A stretch of DNA of 60,229 bases. Source: Streptomyces sp. SID10853. GTDB taxonomy: Bacteria; Actinomycetota; Actinomycetes; Streptomycetales; Streptomycetaceae. Position numbers and translations under genes: made by a program. Below the pieces are notes generated by a model, which was not told the origin of the DNA, searched no databases, and saw only the letters and a list, made by a program, of their open reading frames with translations. This document shows positions 25,087 to 32,946 of the stretch, in pieces; the first letter of the stretch is position 1; each line of letters begins with the position of its first letter. Location of the stretch: contig NZ_JAAGLN010000011.1 in the NCBI RefSeq assembly GCF_010548145.1, forward strand, positions 1 to 60,229, read 5' to 3'.

Positions 25087-25818
25087 ATGGCCACCAGGAC
25101 CGCCCTGATCACCGGAGCGAGCCGCCCGGCCGGGCTGGGCTTCGCCGTCGCCCGCGACCTGGCCGAGTGCGGCTACCACGTGTTCCTCACCGCCCGTGAC
25201 CAGGCCGCTGCTGAGCCGCTGGCCGCCCAGCTCCGCCAGGACGGGCACGCGGCCACTGCCCTGCGGCTGGACCTGTCCGACCACGCCGCCGTGGATGAAG
25301 TGGCCGGCTGGCTCGCTGAGACCTCCGGCCGCCTGGACGTCCTGGTCAACAACGCCAGCGTGATGCCCGACTTCCGAGTTCTCGACGCGCTGGACGCCGA
25401 CATGGACGCCCTGCGCATGGCGATGGAGGTCTCCGTGATCGGCCCGTGGGCGCTGACCCAGGCGCTGCTGCCGCTGCTCAAGGCAGCACCCGCCGCCCGG
25501 ATCGTGAACGTCTCCAGCCTGTCGGCCCAGCAGATCGCCACCGGGCTCGACCTCGGGGCGCCCCTGCGTTCCCCGGCGTACTCGATCGCCAAGTACATGC
25601 TCAATGCCCTGACCACGGTCATCGCCCGGGCCCTGGCCGACACCCCGATCCTCGTGAACGCCGTCGATCCCGGCAGCACCGCCACCCACCCCGAACGCGG
25701 CGACGACGCAAGCGACCGCTCGGCTGCCGAAAGCGCCCGCGACATTGTCAAGGCCGCCACTCTCGGCGCCGACGGACCCACCGGACAGCTCTTCTGCAAC
25801 GGACAGCCGACTGCCTGA
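25087..25818 (+). CDS. Short-chain dehydrogenase/reductase
   Basis: A 243-residue NAD(P)-dependent oxidoreductase with cofactor loop TGASRPAGLGFAVA, NNAS after the fourth strand, catalytic Ser in VNVSSLSA, and YSIAKY with the Tyr and Lys. A small insert IATGLDLGAPLRSP precedes the Tyr. CAACGAAAGG lies before ATG 25087. It is divergent from the TetR gene, so it is probably induced by the TetR ligand, possibly a xenobiotic or own metabolite. Substrate unknown. Confidence 0.87.
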   Translation: MATRTALITGASRPAGLGFAVARDLAECGYHVFLTARDQAAAEPLAAQLRQDGHAATALRLDLSDHAAVDEVAGWLAETSGRLDVLVNNASVMPDFRVLDALDADMDALRMAMEVSVIGPWALTQALLPLLKAAPAARIVNVSSLSAQQIATGLDLGAPLRSPAYSIAKYMLNALTTVIARALADTPILVNAVDPGSTATHPERGDDASDRSAAESARDIVKAATLGADGPTGQLFCNGQPTA

Positions 25819-25868
25819 TGTCCTGTCCCAAATAGCTGTGGGCAGGGCGAGGTTCTGACCTGCGGTGT

Positions 25869-25917
25869 CTACGGTTGAGTGGGACAGGTCGGCCGTCGAT
25901 GTCCCGCTCAACTGTAG
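25869..25917. terminator. Long imperfect inverted repeat after the SDR gene
   Basis: Arms at 25869-25886 and 25900-25917 pair over 18 bp with two mismatches around a 13-nt loop. No U-tract follows, so it could be a terminator of the L-shaped actinobacterial type or a small element end. The interval 25819-26101 otherwise contains no gene. Confidence 0.4.
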
Positions 25918-26101
25918 GCAGCCGCCTCTAGGGTGCTCATCGCGGAAGTCCACTGGTCGGCGCGGAGGTGCCGGGCCCGCCGAGGCCCGGCGTAAGAAGT
26001 CGGGGAACTTTCCCCGCTTGCAAGTTCTCTTCCCCGTTTCCCTGGGGCGTCGCCGAGTTCACCAGTCTGTTCCGCCCGGCGACGCCCGACGTTTGCGGCG
26101 G

Positions 26102-26932
26102 TCAGGCCGTACGGGAGCGGGCAGAGGTGATCACGACGGATGTGTAGGGCATGGTGGCGTGGCCGCCGAGCATGTCGATCGCAGTCCCGGCGCTGTCCAG
26201 GACCTCCGCCATTGTGTCCGCGGAGAGTTGGGTGAGGCCGCCGAAGGTAGGGAGCTGGTCGATCCACTCCTCTCGGGAGTAGGTGTGCTCCCAGGTGAAG
26301 CGCCACTGTTCCGGCTCGCTGAACCTGCCGGTCTGCCGGATGCCGTCGGCGATCTTCGCGAACAGTGGCTGGTAGGCGTCCACGGCCGATCCTCTGAGCA
26401 GGCCGGGGTTGAACGGGGAATCGGGGGCGACCCGTTGGAGTGTTTCGGCGAGGGCGTCGATCACCTCGGCCGGGAGTTGGGGGACGTGGTGGAAGGGCGC
26501 GAGTCGGCCGCCGGGCCGGAGCACCTGGGCCGCCTTGGCCGCACCGGCGACGGGGTCCACCCAGTGCCAGGCGGTGCCGGCGATGACCGCGTCGAACTGC
26601 CGCCCTGCCGGCTGCCAGTCCTCGAACCTGGCGACCTCGACCTCGACATGGCTGCGTCGCGCGAAGGCGGCCATCCGCTCGTCGGGCTCGACACCGAGCA
26701 CGGTGCAGCCGGCTGTCCGGAATTGCCGGGCCTCGATGCCGGTCCCGGCTCCGACGTCGAGGACGTGCCGGCCGGGGCTTGCCGCGACGATCCTGTCCAC
26801 CAGGGGCTGGGGATACGGCGGTCGGGCGCGGTCGTAGCGTTCAGCGTCCGTCCCGAACGACTCGGCCGTCTGCCGGTGGCGGTGGGGCTCGGGGCCGGAC
26901 TCGTCCGGCTGTCCGTGCGATAAAGTGGGCAT
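26102..26932 (-). CDS. Class I SAM-dependent methyltransferase
   Basis: A 276-residue methyltransferase with HVLDVGAGTGIEARQF as motif I, LGVEPDERMAAFAR, FDAVIAGTAWHWVDP and VLRPGGRLAPF. The AWHWVDP segment is typical of the UbiE-like/trans-aconitate group. Its ATG (26930-26932) lies inside a 40-bp palindrome and 6 nt after TAATGT on the minus strand, so the message is probably leaderless and directly blocked by a repressor. The divergent TetR gene at 26994 is the obvious candidate. Confidence 0.87.
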   Translation of the reverse strand: MPTLSHGQPDESGPEPHRHRQTAESFGTDAERYDRARPPYPQPLVDRIVAASPGRHVLDVGAGTGIEARQFRTAGCTVLGVEPDERMAAFARRSHVEVEVARFEDWQPAGRQFDAVIAGTAWHWVDPVAGAAKAAQVLRPGGRLAPFHHVPQLPAEVIDALAETLQRVAPDSPFNPGLLRGSAVDAYQPLFAKIADGIRQTGRFSEPEQWRFTWEHTYSREEWIDQLPTFGGLTQLSADTMAEVLDSAGTAIDMLGGHATMPYTSVVITSARSRTA

Positions 26933-26962
26933 GCGCCCACATTAATGGGCGGACGCCCACTT
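26923..26962. promoter_or_regulatory. 40-bp nested palindrome, TetR operator candidate
   Basis: AAGTGGGC at 26923-26930 pairs with GCCCACTT at 26955-26962, and GCCCA/TGGGC pairs lie inside, giving four TGGGC-type half-sites. The palindrome covers the methyltransferase start codon and its -10 box and sits 31 nt before the TetR gene. Confidence 0.75.
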
Positions 26963-26993
26963 ATTAAGGCGGGGCGGCGCGGAAAGGGAGACA

Positions 26994-27593
26994 ATGCCGT
27001 CAGGAGTGCACATCCGCAACGTGCGCGGCCAGTTGTTCGAAGCCGCCGAGCGCGTCCTGCTTCGGGACGGGCCCGACGCGTTGACCAGCCGGGCGGTCAC
27101 GGAGGAGGCGAAGTGTGCCAAGGGTGTGCTGCACCGGCACTTCACCGACTTCGACGCTTTCCTGGCGGAACTGGTCCTCGACCGCGTCCGCGGCATCGAG
27201 GACCGGACCACGACTCTGCGTGCGGCCGCCGGCACCGGGAGCGTGGTGGACAATCTCTCCGACGCGCTGCAGGACCTGTTCGGGCCGGTCACGGTGGCGA
27301 TTGTCGCGCTCATCACCTTCCGTGACGGCCTCCGCGCCCGGTTGCGCGAGGCCGGTCTGACCGGCATCCCGCTGGCCGTGCAGGGCGCCGCCATGATGGC
27401 CGCATACCTCACTGCCGAGCGGGAGCTGGGGCGTCTGGCCGGTGACGCCGACATCGACACGCTCGCCCCCACCCTCGTCGGGGCTGGGCACCTGCTGTTC
27501 GCCGACCGGACAAGCGCCCCACCGCAGCCCGCTGCCGTCCGCAAGATGGTGACCACCGTCATCGCCGGCGCCTTGCGACCACCCCAGTCGTGA
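26994..27593 (+). CDS. TetR-family regulator
   Basis: A 199-residue protein with HTH AAERVLLRDGPDALTSRAVT and CAKGVLHRHFTDFDAFLAEL near residues 15-60. The C-terminal domain is helical with no recognised subfamily. GAAAGGGAG precedes ATG 26994. The 40-bp palindrome in the 61-nt divergent gap indicates autoregulation and control of the neighbouring methyltransferase. The ligand is unknown. Confidence 0.86.
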   Translation: MPSGVHIRNVRGQLFEAAERVLLRDGPDALTSRAVTEEAKCAKGVLHRHFTDFDAFLAELVLDRVRGIEDRTTTLRAAAGTGSVVDNLSDALQDLFGPVTVAIVALITFRDGLRARLREAGLTGIPLAVQGAAMMAAYLTAERELGRLAGDADIDTLAPTLVGAGHLLFADRTSAPPQPAAVRKMVTTVIAGALRPPQS

Positions 27594-27640
27594 CCTGAGC
27601 GCCCAGGTCACATGTCGCCCCGCCCACCCCTGCCCCCCCC

Positions 27641-27815
27641 GATCTGGTAGGCCTCCGACTCGTATCCCACATGGCCACCGCAGGTCGCCGACCAGTACCA
27701 GCCGCACCAGTTGCCCTGACCTCGGAAGGCCGGGAACCGGCGCTCAGGCCGTACGGACTCGAACGGGAACGGCCACAGGTGTCTGAAGGCTCCCTGCCCA
27801 CGGATGCCGACCGCA
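27641..27815 (-). pseudogene. Fragment resembling a TnsA-like transposon endonuclease
   Basis: On the minus strand one frame reads RRFPAFRGQGNWCGWYWSAT then CGGHVGYESEAYQI. This is close to the RFPSxxGQRNxxGxYWSATxxRHVxYES segment I know from TnsA-like endonuclease proteins of actinobacterial elements. The frame stops making sense after 27641 (downstream) and has no start. The remaining interval 27816-28078 shows no convincing gene. Confidence 0.45.
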
Positions 27816-28078
27816 TTGACGTACTCCAGCTACTGCTGCCCTGCCGCGCCATCAGGAAGCCGGTCAGGGCCGTCAGCACCCAGCCGCTGTCGTAGGCAAT
27901 CATGAGCTGCGTGTAGGTGCGCATCGACCGGCTGCGCGTGTATCTGATTTCGATGCGACTTGACTGACGCAGGGCATCCCTGCGATCCCGGGATCGCGGC
28001 GTCCGTGACCGCTCTCCTGCCGACCTCCCCTGGTGGCACTGCCAGACCGCAGCTGACCTTGAGGTCCTCCGGGGACAG

Positions 28079-28489
28079 CTACCGATCGACGTCGACGGGA
28101 AATCCACGCATCTGCAGCCGGGCCTTCAGGAACTCCATCTCCGACAGCGTCCCCACCAGGCCATCGTGGGTCAGCTCCTCGACCAGTTCACGAGCCCGTG
28201 ACAAGGAGGCCGCTGAAATCTCTCGAAAGATCTTCAACGCTGGGACGAGACTGGGAACCGAACCGACCAACCGCAGCCTGACGGACCCATGCGCTGCGAG
28301 GAGAGCCACACGTACATCATCAGGTGCTGGTCCCGGACCAGCGTGTTCGCACAGGTAGGTCCCACAGGACCCGCAAGAGAACTCCGAATCCCACCACAAC
28401 TCATCGTGAAGGATGAACTGGTTCACCTGCCGCACCGCCGTGCTGCCGCACTCGCAAGGCGATGCGATCTTTGCGGTCTGACCAGTCAC
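28079..28489 (-). CDS. Hypothetical Cys-rich protein, second gene of a pair
   Basis: A 136-residue protein with Cys pairs in SPCECGS and SCGSCGTYLCEH, suggesting a zinc ribbon in residues 10-55, and a C-terminal helical part LSRARELVEELTHDGLVGTL. GTG at 28487-28489 overlaps the upstream stop by 4 nt (GTGA), which decides the start and implies coupled translation with the frameshifted neighbour. The family is unknown to me. Codon use is slightly less GC-biased than the core genes. Confidence 0.6.
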   Translation of the reverse strand: MTGQTAKIASPCECGSTAVRQVNQFILHDELWWDSEFSCGSCGTYLCEHAGPGPAPDDVRVALLAAHGSVRLRLVGSVPSLVPALKIFREISAASLSRARELVEELTHDGLVGTLSEMEFLKARLQMRGFPVDVDR

Positions 28490-29003
28490 AAGGGCTCCCC
28501 AACGTTCCACTCCGGCGGCAGATCCTCACCGCAGAAGACGCATACGAAGTCCTTTTCCCGCACGATGTTGAGCTCTCGGCAGGAGTGGCATCGGCGAAAG
28601 ACGACCTCCTGCGTGAATCCGGGCGGTCGATGGATACCGGTCCGATCCAGAGCCTCGGCCACGGCGGGCCATGAGCTGACGTCCGGGCAGTAGCCGGTCG
28701 ACTGGTTGCTGACCTCCTCGACCACCCATCGCCCGGCTCCTTGCGGAAGCTCATCTCACCTGCGCTCAGAACCTCTCCGCCGGCACACACCACGTGCTCA
28801 CTTCGGCGCGGAGACAGTCGCAGCACCCCGCCGCCATCGACGACGAACGTGAACGGCTCGGCCAACTCATCCAGGGCCAGCGCCGAGGCCCACTCGCCGA
28901 AGTCCGCCGCCGAGCGGATGCTCCGCCCCTCACCACCCGCCCGGACGAGCACCTTCAGCTCAGCCGGACCCACATACCGATACCTCTGCCCCCGTGTCTC
29001 CAC
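28486..29003 (-). pseudogene. Frameshifted hypothetical gene with zinc-ribbon C-terminus
   Basis: The first frame (GTG at 29001-29003) reads VETRGQRYRYVGPAELKVLV and runs to about MSFRKEPG; the second continues RWVVEEVSNQSTGYCPDVSS and CHSCRELNIV...CVFCGEDLPPEWN to the stop at 28486. Joining them needs one extra base near 28731-28733, where GGGC-GATGG probably lost a C; 518 nt plus one makes exactly 173 codons. TAGGTT lies 7 nt before the GTG. It is either a real frameshift or a sequencing error. The WVVEEVSNQSTGYCP block is, as I recall, conserved in Streptomyces hypothetical proteins. Confidence 0.65.
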
Positions 29004-29071
29004 GCACACCAACCTAGTGGCTCACACAGTCAGGGCCTGGGGGATTTCCGCTCGGCGACTACGGGCGACTG

Positions 29072-29115
29072 GTGACAGAAACCCCTGCGAAGTGACAGTT
29101 ATCGCTGCGAGTCAC
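29072..29115. mobile_element. Direct repeats resembling an IS21-type end
   Basis: GTGACAGNNANNNCTGCGA occurs at 29072-29090 and 29092-29110, followed by GTCAC. Multiple spaced copies of such a unit are typical of IS21-family termini. No IstA or IstB gene is present nearby, so this would be a solitary relic. Confidence 0.35.
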
Positions 29116-29140
29116 ACCCGGCCCACAGGTCAGATGTAAC

Positions 29141-29168
29141 ACTTTTGCAAGCGCCTGCTTGCAAAAGT
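29141..29168. promoter_or_regulatory. 28-bp palindrome, operator of the XRE gene
   Basis: ACTTTTGCAAGC (29141-29152) and GCTTGCAAAAGT (29157-29168) are perfect 12-bp arms around GCCT. It lies 26 nt before ATG 29195 where the promoter should be. Autoregulation by the XRE protein is likely. Confidence 0.75.
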
Positions 29169-29194
29169 TAGCGACATGGGTGCAGAGTCGTCGT

Positions 29195-29737
29195 ATGGCA
29201 TCACTCAACGTCGGCAATCTCGGTGGGTACCTGCGCGAGCAGCGGCGCTCCGCGCAGCTCTCCCTGCGCCAGCTTGCCGATGCGGCCGGGGTGTCCAATC
29301 CGTATCTGAGTCAGATCGAGCGCGGCCTCCGCAAGCCCAGCGCGGACATCCTCCAGCAGCTGGCCAAGGCATTGCGGATCTCCGCGGAGACCCTGTACGT
29401 CCAGGCTGGGATCCTCGATGAGCGGGAGCGGGACGAGCTGGAGACGCGCGCCGTCATTCTGGCCGACCCCTCCATATCCGAGCGCCAGAAGCAGGTGCTG
29501 CTCCAGATCTACGACTCCTTCCGCAAGGAGAACGGGCTCGATCCGGACGCGCCCCGCACGGCGGACACCGGCCAGGCGGGCGGCAGTGATGCCGCGCGGC
29601 CGCCCCAGCGCGCAGCGCACGGCGAACAACACGTGCACGACGACGTGCATGAACACGTGCATGAAGACGTGCATCAAGAAGTGCAGAACGACGTACGCGG
29701 CGTACGAGACGTACGCGACGACCACGAACCGAACTGA
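29195..29737 (+). CDS. XRE-family regulator upstream of the HbhA-like gene
   Basis: A 180-residue protein with a Cro/CI HTH (YLREQRRSAQLSLRQLADAA, GVSNPYLSQIERGLRKPSAD) in residues 11-66, then a helical middle and a C-terminal tail made of His-Val-Asp/Glu repeats (HVHDDVHEHVHEDVHQEV) from tandem ACGTGCATGA-type DNA. The tail could bind metal. The order XRE, HbhA-like, DUF2516 is the same as Mycobacterium Rv0474-Rv0476. The 28-bp palindrome upstream suggests it controls its own operon. Confidence 0.85.
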   Translation: MASLNVGNLGGYLREQRRSAQLSLRQLADAAGVSNPYLSQIERGLRKPSADILQQLAKALRISAETLYVQAGILDERERDELETRAVILADPSISERQKQVLLQIYDSFRKENGLDPDAPRTADTGQAGGSDAARPPQRAAHGEQHVHDDVHEHVHEDVHQEVQNDVRGVRDVRDDHEPN

Positions 29738-29755
29738 TCCGGGAGGACCACAGTC

Positions 29756-30577
29756 ATGGCCATCACCGATGACCTGCGTAAGACCCTCACCGACCCGACC
29801 CCCCTCTACTTCGCGGCCGGCACGGCCGATCTCGCCGTGCAGCAGGCCAAGAAGGTGCCCGCGCTGCTGGAGAAGTTCCAGGCCGAGGCGCCCGCCCGTA
29901 TCGACGCGGTGCGCAACACCGACCCCAAGGACGTCCAGGACCGCGTGACCACGCAGGCCAAGGAGGCCCAGGCCAGCGTGACCGCGAAGGTCAATGAGGT
30001 GATCGGGGCGTTCGACACCGACCTGAAGAAGCTCGGTGAGACCGCGCAGGATCTGGCGCTGCGCAGTGTGGGCGTGGCCGCGGAGTACGCGGTCCGGGCC
30101 CGTGAGACGTACGAGAAGGTCGCCGAGCGCGGCGAGCAGTCCGTGCGGCAGTGGCGGGGCGAGGCCGCCGACGACATCGTCGTGTTCGGCACGGTCGTCG
30201 AGCCGGACACCCAGGCCAAGCCGAAGTCAGGCGCGAAGCCGGCCGGCAAGACCACCACGCGGACCGCGCCCAGCAGCAGGACCGCGCCCAGCAGCCGGAC
30301 CGCGAAGTCCAGGACCGAGGCCAGGACCGGGACCGCCCCGAAGCCGGGTGCGGAGGCCAAGGCCGCGCCCAAGCCGGGCGCCAGGTCCGAGTCGCGGATC
30401 GCTCAGCCCCGCGCCGCCGCCAAGCCCGCGTCCGCCTCCACCTCCACGTCCGCGCCCACCTCTGCTGCGGCTTCGAAGTCCGAGGTGAAGGCTGAGGCCA
30501 AGCCCGCCACGGCCAGGAAGAGCCCCACCCCGCGCAGCACGGCGGCGAAGAAGAACACGCCGCCTGCCGGTAAGTAG
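29756..30577 (+). CDS. HbhA-like coiled-coil protein with lysine/alanine-rich tail
   Basis: A 273-residue protein. Residues 1-130 are charged helix (YFAAGTADLAVQQAKKVPAL, VQDRVTTQAKEAQASVTAKV) like mycobacterial heparin-binding hemagglutinin; residues 150-273 are low-complexity Ala/Pro/Lys/Thr/Ser, the basic tail that in HbhA binds polyanions. No signal peptide is present, as in HbhA. GGGAGGA precedes ATG 29756 and the gene follows the XRE gene by 18 nt. In Streptomyces a role in polyanion binding or as a cytoplasmic scaffold is inferred, not shown. Confidence 0.8.
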   Translation: MAITDDLRKTLTDPTPLYFAAGTADLAVQQAKKVPALLEKFQAEAPARIDAVRNTDPKDVQDRVTTQAKEAQASVTAKVNEVIGAFDTDLKKLGETAQDLALRSVGVAAEYAVRARETYEKVAERGEQSVRQWRGEAADDIVVFGTVVEPDTQAKPKSGAKPAGKTTTRTAPSSRTAPSSRTAKSRTEARTGTAPKPGAEAKAAPKPGARSESRIAQPRAAAKPASASTSTSAPTSAAASKSEVKAEAKPATARKSPTPRSTAAKKNTPPAGK

Positions 30578-30641
30578 GGCCTCCGGGGAAGTCTGCGAAG
30601 CGGGGCATCCGTCCGCAGGGGGCGGATTCGGATGGATCGGG

Positions 30642-30672
30642 CCGGGCCGGGCACCTCCTGGGTGCCCGGCCC
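30642..30672 (+). terminator. Strong hairpin after the HbhA-like gene
   Basis: CGGGCCGGGCACC pairs perfectly with GGTGCCCGGCCCG over 13 bp around a 5-nt loop, 64 nt after the stop. The following sequence is TTCTCCC, a weak T-tract. Confidence 0.75.
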
Positions 30673-30727
30673 GTTCTCCCGGTAGCTTGGCCGTGTTGAT
30701 GGCCGGTCGAACAGGCGGTGTTGTGCA

Positions 30728-31075
30728 GTGTTGATGCAGGGTTTCGCAGGGTTGATGTCGCTGTTGAGTCTGGCGCTGATCCTCTTCAGCGGCTTCGCGG
30801 TGGTGGACGCGGCGATCCGCCGGGAGGACGCGTACCGGGCGGCGAGCAAGCAGACGAAGCCGTTCTGGCTGATCATCCTGTCCATCGCGTTCGTGGTGAA
30901 CTGGCTGTTCTCGATCTTGTCGTTCCTGCCCGTCATCGGGCTGATCGCGACGATCGTCTACATGGTGGATGTGCGTCCCGCGGTCCGGCAGATCTCGGGC
31001 GGTGGCGGCCGCGGCCGCAGAGGCGGCGGCTCCAGCAGCGACGGACCATACGGCCCGTACAACGGCGGTCGGTAG
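30728..31075 (+). CDS. DUF2516 small membrane protein
   Basis: A 115-residue protein with a first membrane segment MSLLSLALILFSGFAVVDAA, a polar RREDAYRAASKQTK loop with conserved KPFW, and a second segment (about 57-82). The C-terminus is Gly/Arg rich. It matches DUF2516, neighbour of hbhA in mycobacteria (Rv0476). GTG 30728 and ATG 30734 are both possible starts; no strong ribosome site is visible. The hairpin at 30642 separates it from the hbhA-like transcript. Confidence 0.8.
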   Translation: MLMQGFAGLMSLLSLALILFSGFAVVDAAIRREDAYRAASKQTKPFWLIILSIAFVVNWLFSILSFLPVIGLIATIVYMVDVRPAVRQISGGGGRGRRGGGSSSDGPYGPYNGGR

Positions 31076-31187
31076 CCCTTACGCTCCGATCCCGGCTGCG
31101 GTCCCGACTGCGGTCCCGACTGCGATCTCGACTGCCGATCCCGATTACTGCTCCCGGCTGTCGATCCCGCCCCCACCGGCACGTAAC

Positions 31188-31213
31188 GCCCCGGACGCCA
31201 TGGCATCCGGGGC
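31188..31213. terminator. Hairpin between DUF2516 and the SpoIIE-type gene
   Basis: GCCCCGGACGCC and GGCATCCGGGGC pair over 12 bp with one mismatch around AT. It lies between two convergent genes and may serve both. Upstream, 31080-31140 holds imperfect GGTCCCGACTGC repeats. Confidence 0.65.
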
Positions 31214-31327
31214 GTTTCCCGTCCACCCCATCTCCATCCCTGTCCCCGCCCCTGTCCCTATCCCCGCTCCCGCCCCCTGTCCCCGTCCCCGCACCCGCCC
31301 CACTCGCTGGTCGCGGCGGGCCGGGGC

Positions 31328-32560
31328 CTACAGGTTCGTACCCCGCCGGCGCTCCAGCAGCAGTACCGCCACGTCGTCGGTCAGTTCGCCGCCGTTGAGG
31401 TCGCGGACCTCCGCCACCGCGGCCTCCAGCAGGCTCTCGCCGCGCAGCCCCGCCGTCAGCTGGCGGTCGATCATCCCGACCATGCCCTCCTGGCCGAGCC
31501 GTTGCGTCCCCTGGCCGACCCGGCCCTCGATCAGGCCGTCCGTGTACATCAACAGGTTCCAGGCGGAGCCGAGTTCGACCTGGCGCCGGGGCCAGCGTGC
31601 CTGCGGGAGCAGCCCGAGTGCGGGGCCGCCGTTCTCCTGGGGGAGGAGCCGCGCGGTCCCGCCGTCGTGGGAGATCAGCGGGGCGGGGTGCCCGGCCAGG
31701 CAGAGCCCGGCGCGGCGGCCGTCCGGGGCGATGTCGACCGTGCAGAGCGTCGCGAACAGTTCCTCGCTCTCCCGCTCGTGCTCCAGCACCCGCTGCAGCG
31801 TCGAGAGCAGCTGGTCCCCGCACAGTCCGGCGAACGTCAACGCCCGCCAGGCGATGCGCAGTTCCACCCCCAGCGCGGCTTCGTCGGGGCCGTGCCCGCA
31901 GACGTCGCCGATCATCGCGTGCACCGTGCCGTCGGGGGTCCGCACCACGTCGTAGAAGTCGCCGCCGAGCAGCGCGCGTGAGCGGCCCGGCCGGTAGCGC
32001 GCGGCGAAGCGCAGGTCCGAGCCTTCGAGGAGCGGCGTCGGGAGCAGGCCGCGCTCCAGACGGGCGTTCTCCTGGGCGCGCAGCCGGGACTCGGCCAGCT
32101 TGTAGTGCGCGGTGTCGGCGCGCTTGCGCTCCACGGCGTACCGGACCGCGCGGTTCAGCAGCCTGCCGTCCAGCTCCTCGCGGAGCAGATAGTCCTGCGC
32201 CCCGACCCGGACCGCGTCCGCCGCGCTCTCCACATGGCCCGATGTGGCCAGCGCCAGTACGGCATGGCCGGGCGCGAGCTTCAGGACATGGCGGAGTACG
32301 GACAGCTCGTCGTCCGCGTCCGCTCCCGGCAGTGCCAGGTCGAGCAGGATGCAGTGCACGTCGTCCGTGAGCAGCCGCTCGGCCTCGGTGAGGTTCCGCG
32401 CGGTACGGACGCGTACCCGCGTCCCGGACGCGTCGAGCAGCTCCGGGACCGTGAAAGTGCCCGCTGGATCGTTCTCGATCACCAGCAGCGTCAGGTCGGT
32501 GCTGCCGGTGGAGTCCGGTCCCCTGGTCTGGTGGGGCAGAACGGTCTGACCGTTCTCCAT
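31328..32560 (-). CDS. Receiver domain plus SpoIIE/PP2C phosphatase
   Basis: A 410-residue protein. Residues 20-145 are a response-regulator receiver (LLVIENDPAG, CILLDLALPGAD with the phospho-Asp, VLALATSGH), then a helical linker ARLERGLLPTPLLEGSD and a PP2C/SpoIIE domain with GGDFYDVV, MIGDVCGHGPDEAAL, MYTDGLIEGR and LTDDVAVLLLE. This RsbU-like layout dephosphorylates anti-anti-sigma factors, linking a phosphorelay to an alternative sigma factor. No sensor kinase or anti-sigma gene is adjacent. Confidence 0.87.
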   Translation of the reverse strand: MENGQTVLPHQTRGPDSTGSTDLTLLVIENDPAGTFTVPELLDASGTRVRVRTARNLTEAERLLTDDVHCILLDLALPGADADDELSVLRHVLKLAPGHAVLALATSGHVESAADAVRVGAQDYLLREELDGRLLNRAVRYAVERKRADTAHYKLAESRLRAQENARLERGLLPTPLLEGSDLRFAARYRPGRSRALLGGDFYDVVRTPDGTVHAMIGDVCGHGPDEAALGVELRIAWRALTFAGLCGDQLLSTLQRVLEHERESEELFATLCTVDIAPDGRRAGLCLAGHPAPLISHDGGTARLLPQENGGPALGLLPQARWPRRQVELGSAWNLLMYTDGLIEGRVGQGTQRLGQEGMVGMIDRQLTAGLRGESLLEAAVAEVRDLNGGELTDDVAVLLLERRRGTNL

Positions 32561-32854
32561 CGCTTCGGTTTCCTTCCCTCCCCCCGAGGGCGCGGTGGAG
32601 CGCCAGTCGACGCACCACCAGACGGGGACCTTAGCGGTTGGCGGGGCTCCAGTGGAATGGCGCCGGAGAAACCACCGGGGTCATATGCCCACTCCAGGCC
32701 CGCATCCGGCGGTTTGGCGGTGTGCCGGTCCATGACGAACGTCACTCGGCCGCCGGGCCTGCCCGGGGTGACGCACGCCACGGAATGGGGGGCGGGGAGG
32801 GCCGGAGGGACGACCGGGGGAGCGGGCCGGCGGGCGGCTACCTCTCCGGCGGCC

Positions 32855-32946
32855 ACGTGTCCGGCCGGGCCACACCCAGGATCGGCATCGAGCCCGGGCT
32901 ACTTGTCCGGCCGGACCACACCCAGGATCGGCATCGAGCCCGCGCC
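32855..32946. repeat. Two 46-bp copies across the NlpC/P60 stop codon
   Basis: 32855-32900 and 32901-32946 match in nearly every position. The second copy is the coding end of the minus-strand NlpC/P60 gene with its stop (32899-32901) at the junction. The interval 32561-32898 has no gene apart from this repeat and degenerate older copies. Confidence 0.85.

Noticed and set aside
30933..32618. A 561-codon minus-strand frame
   Set aside because: It overlaps the SpoIIE-type gene in another frame; the product is Arg/Ala/Gly-rich noise, whereas the frame at 31328-32560 has all phosphatase motifs.
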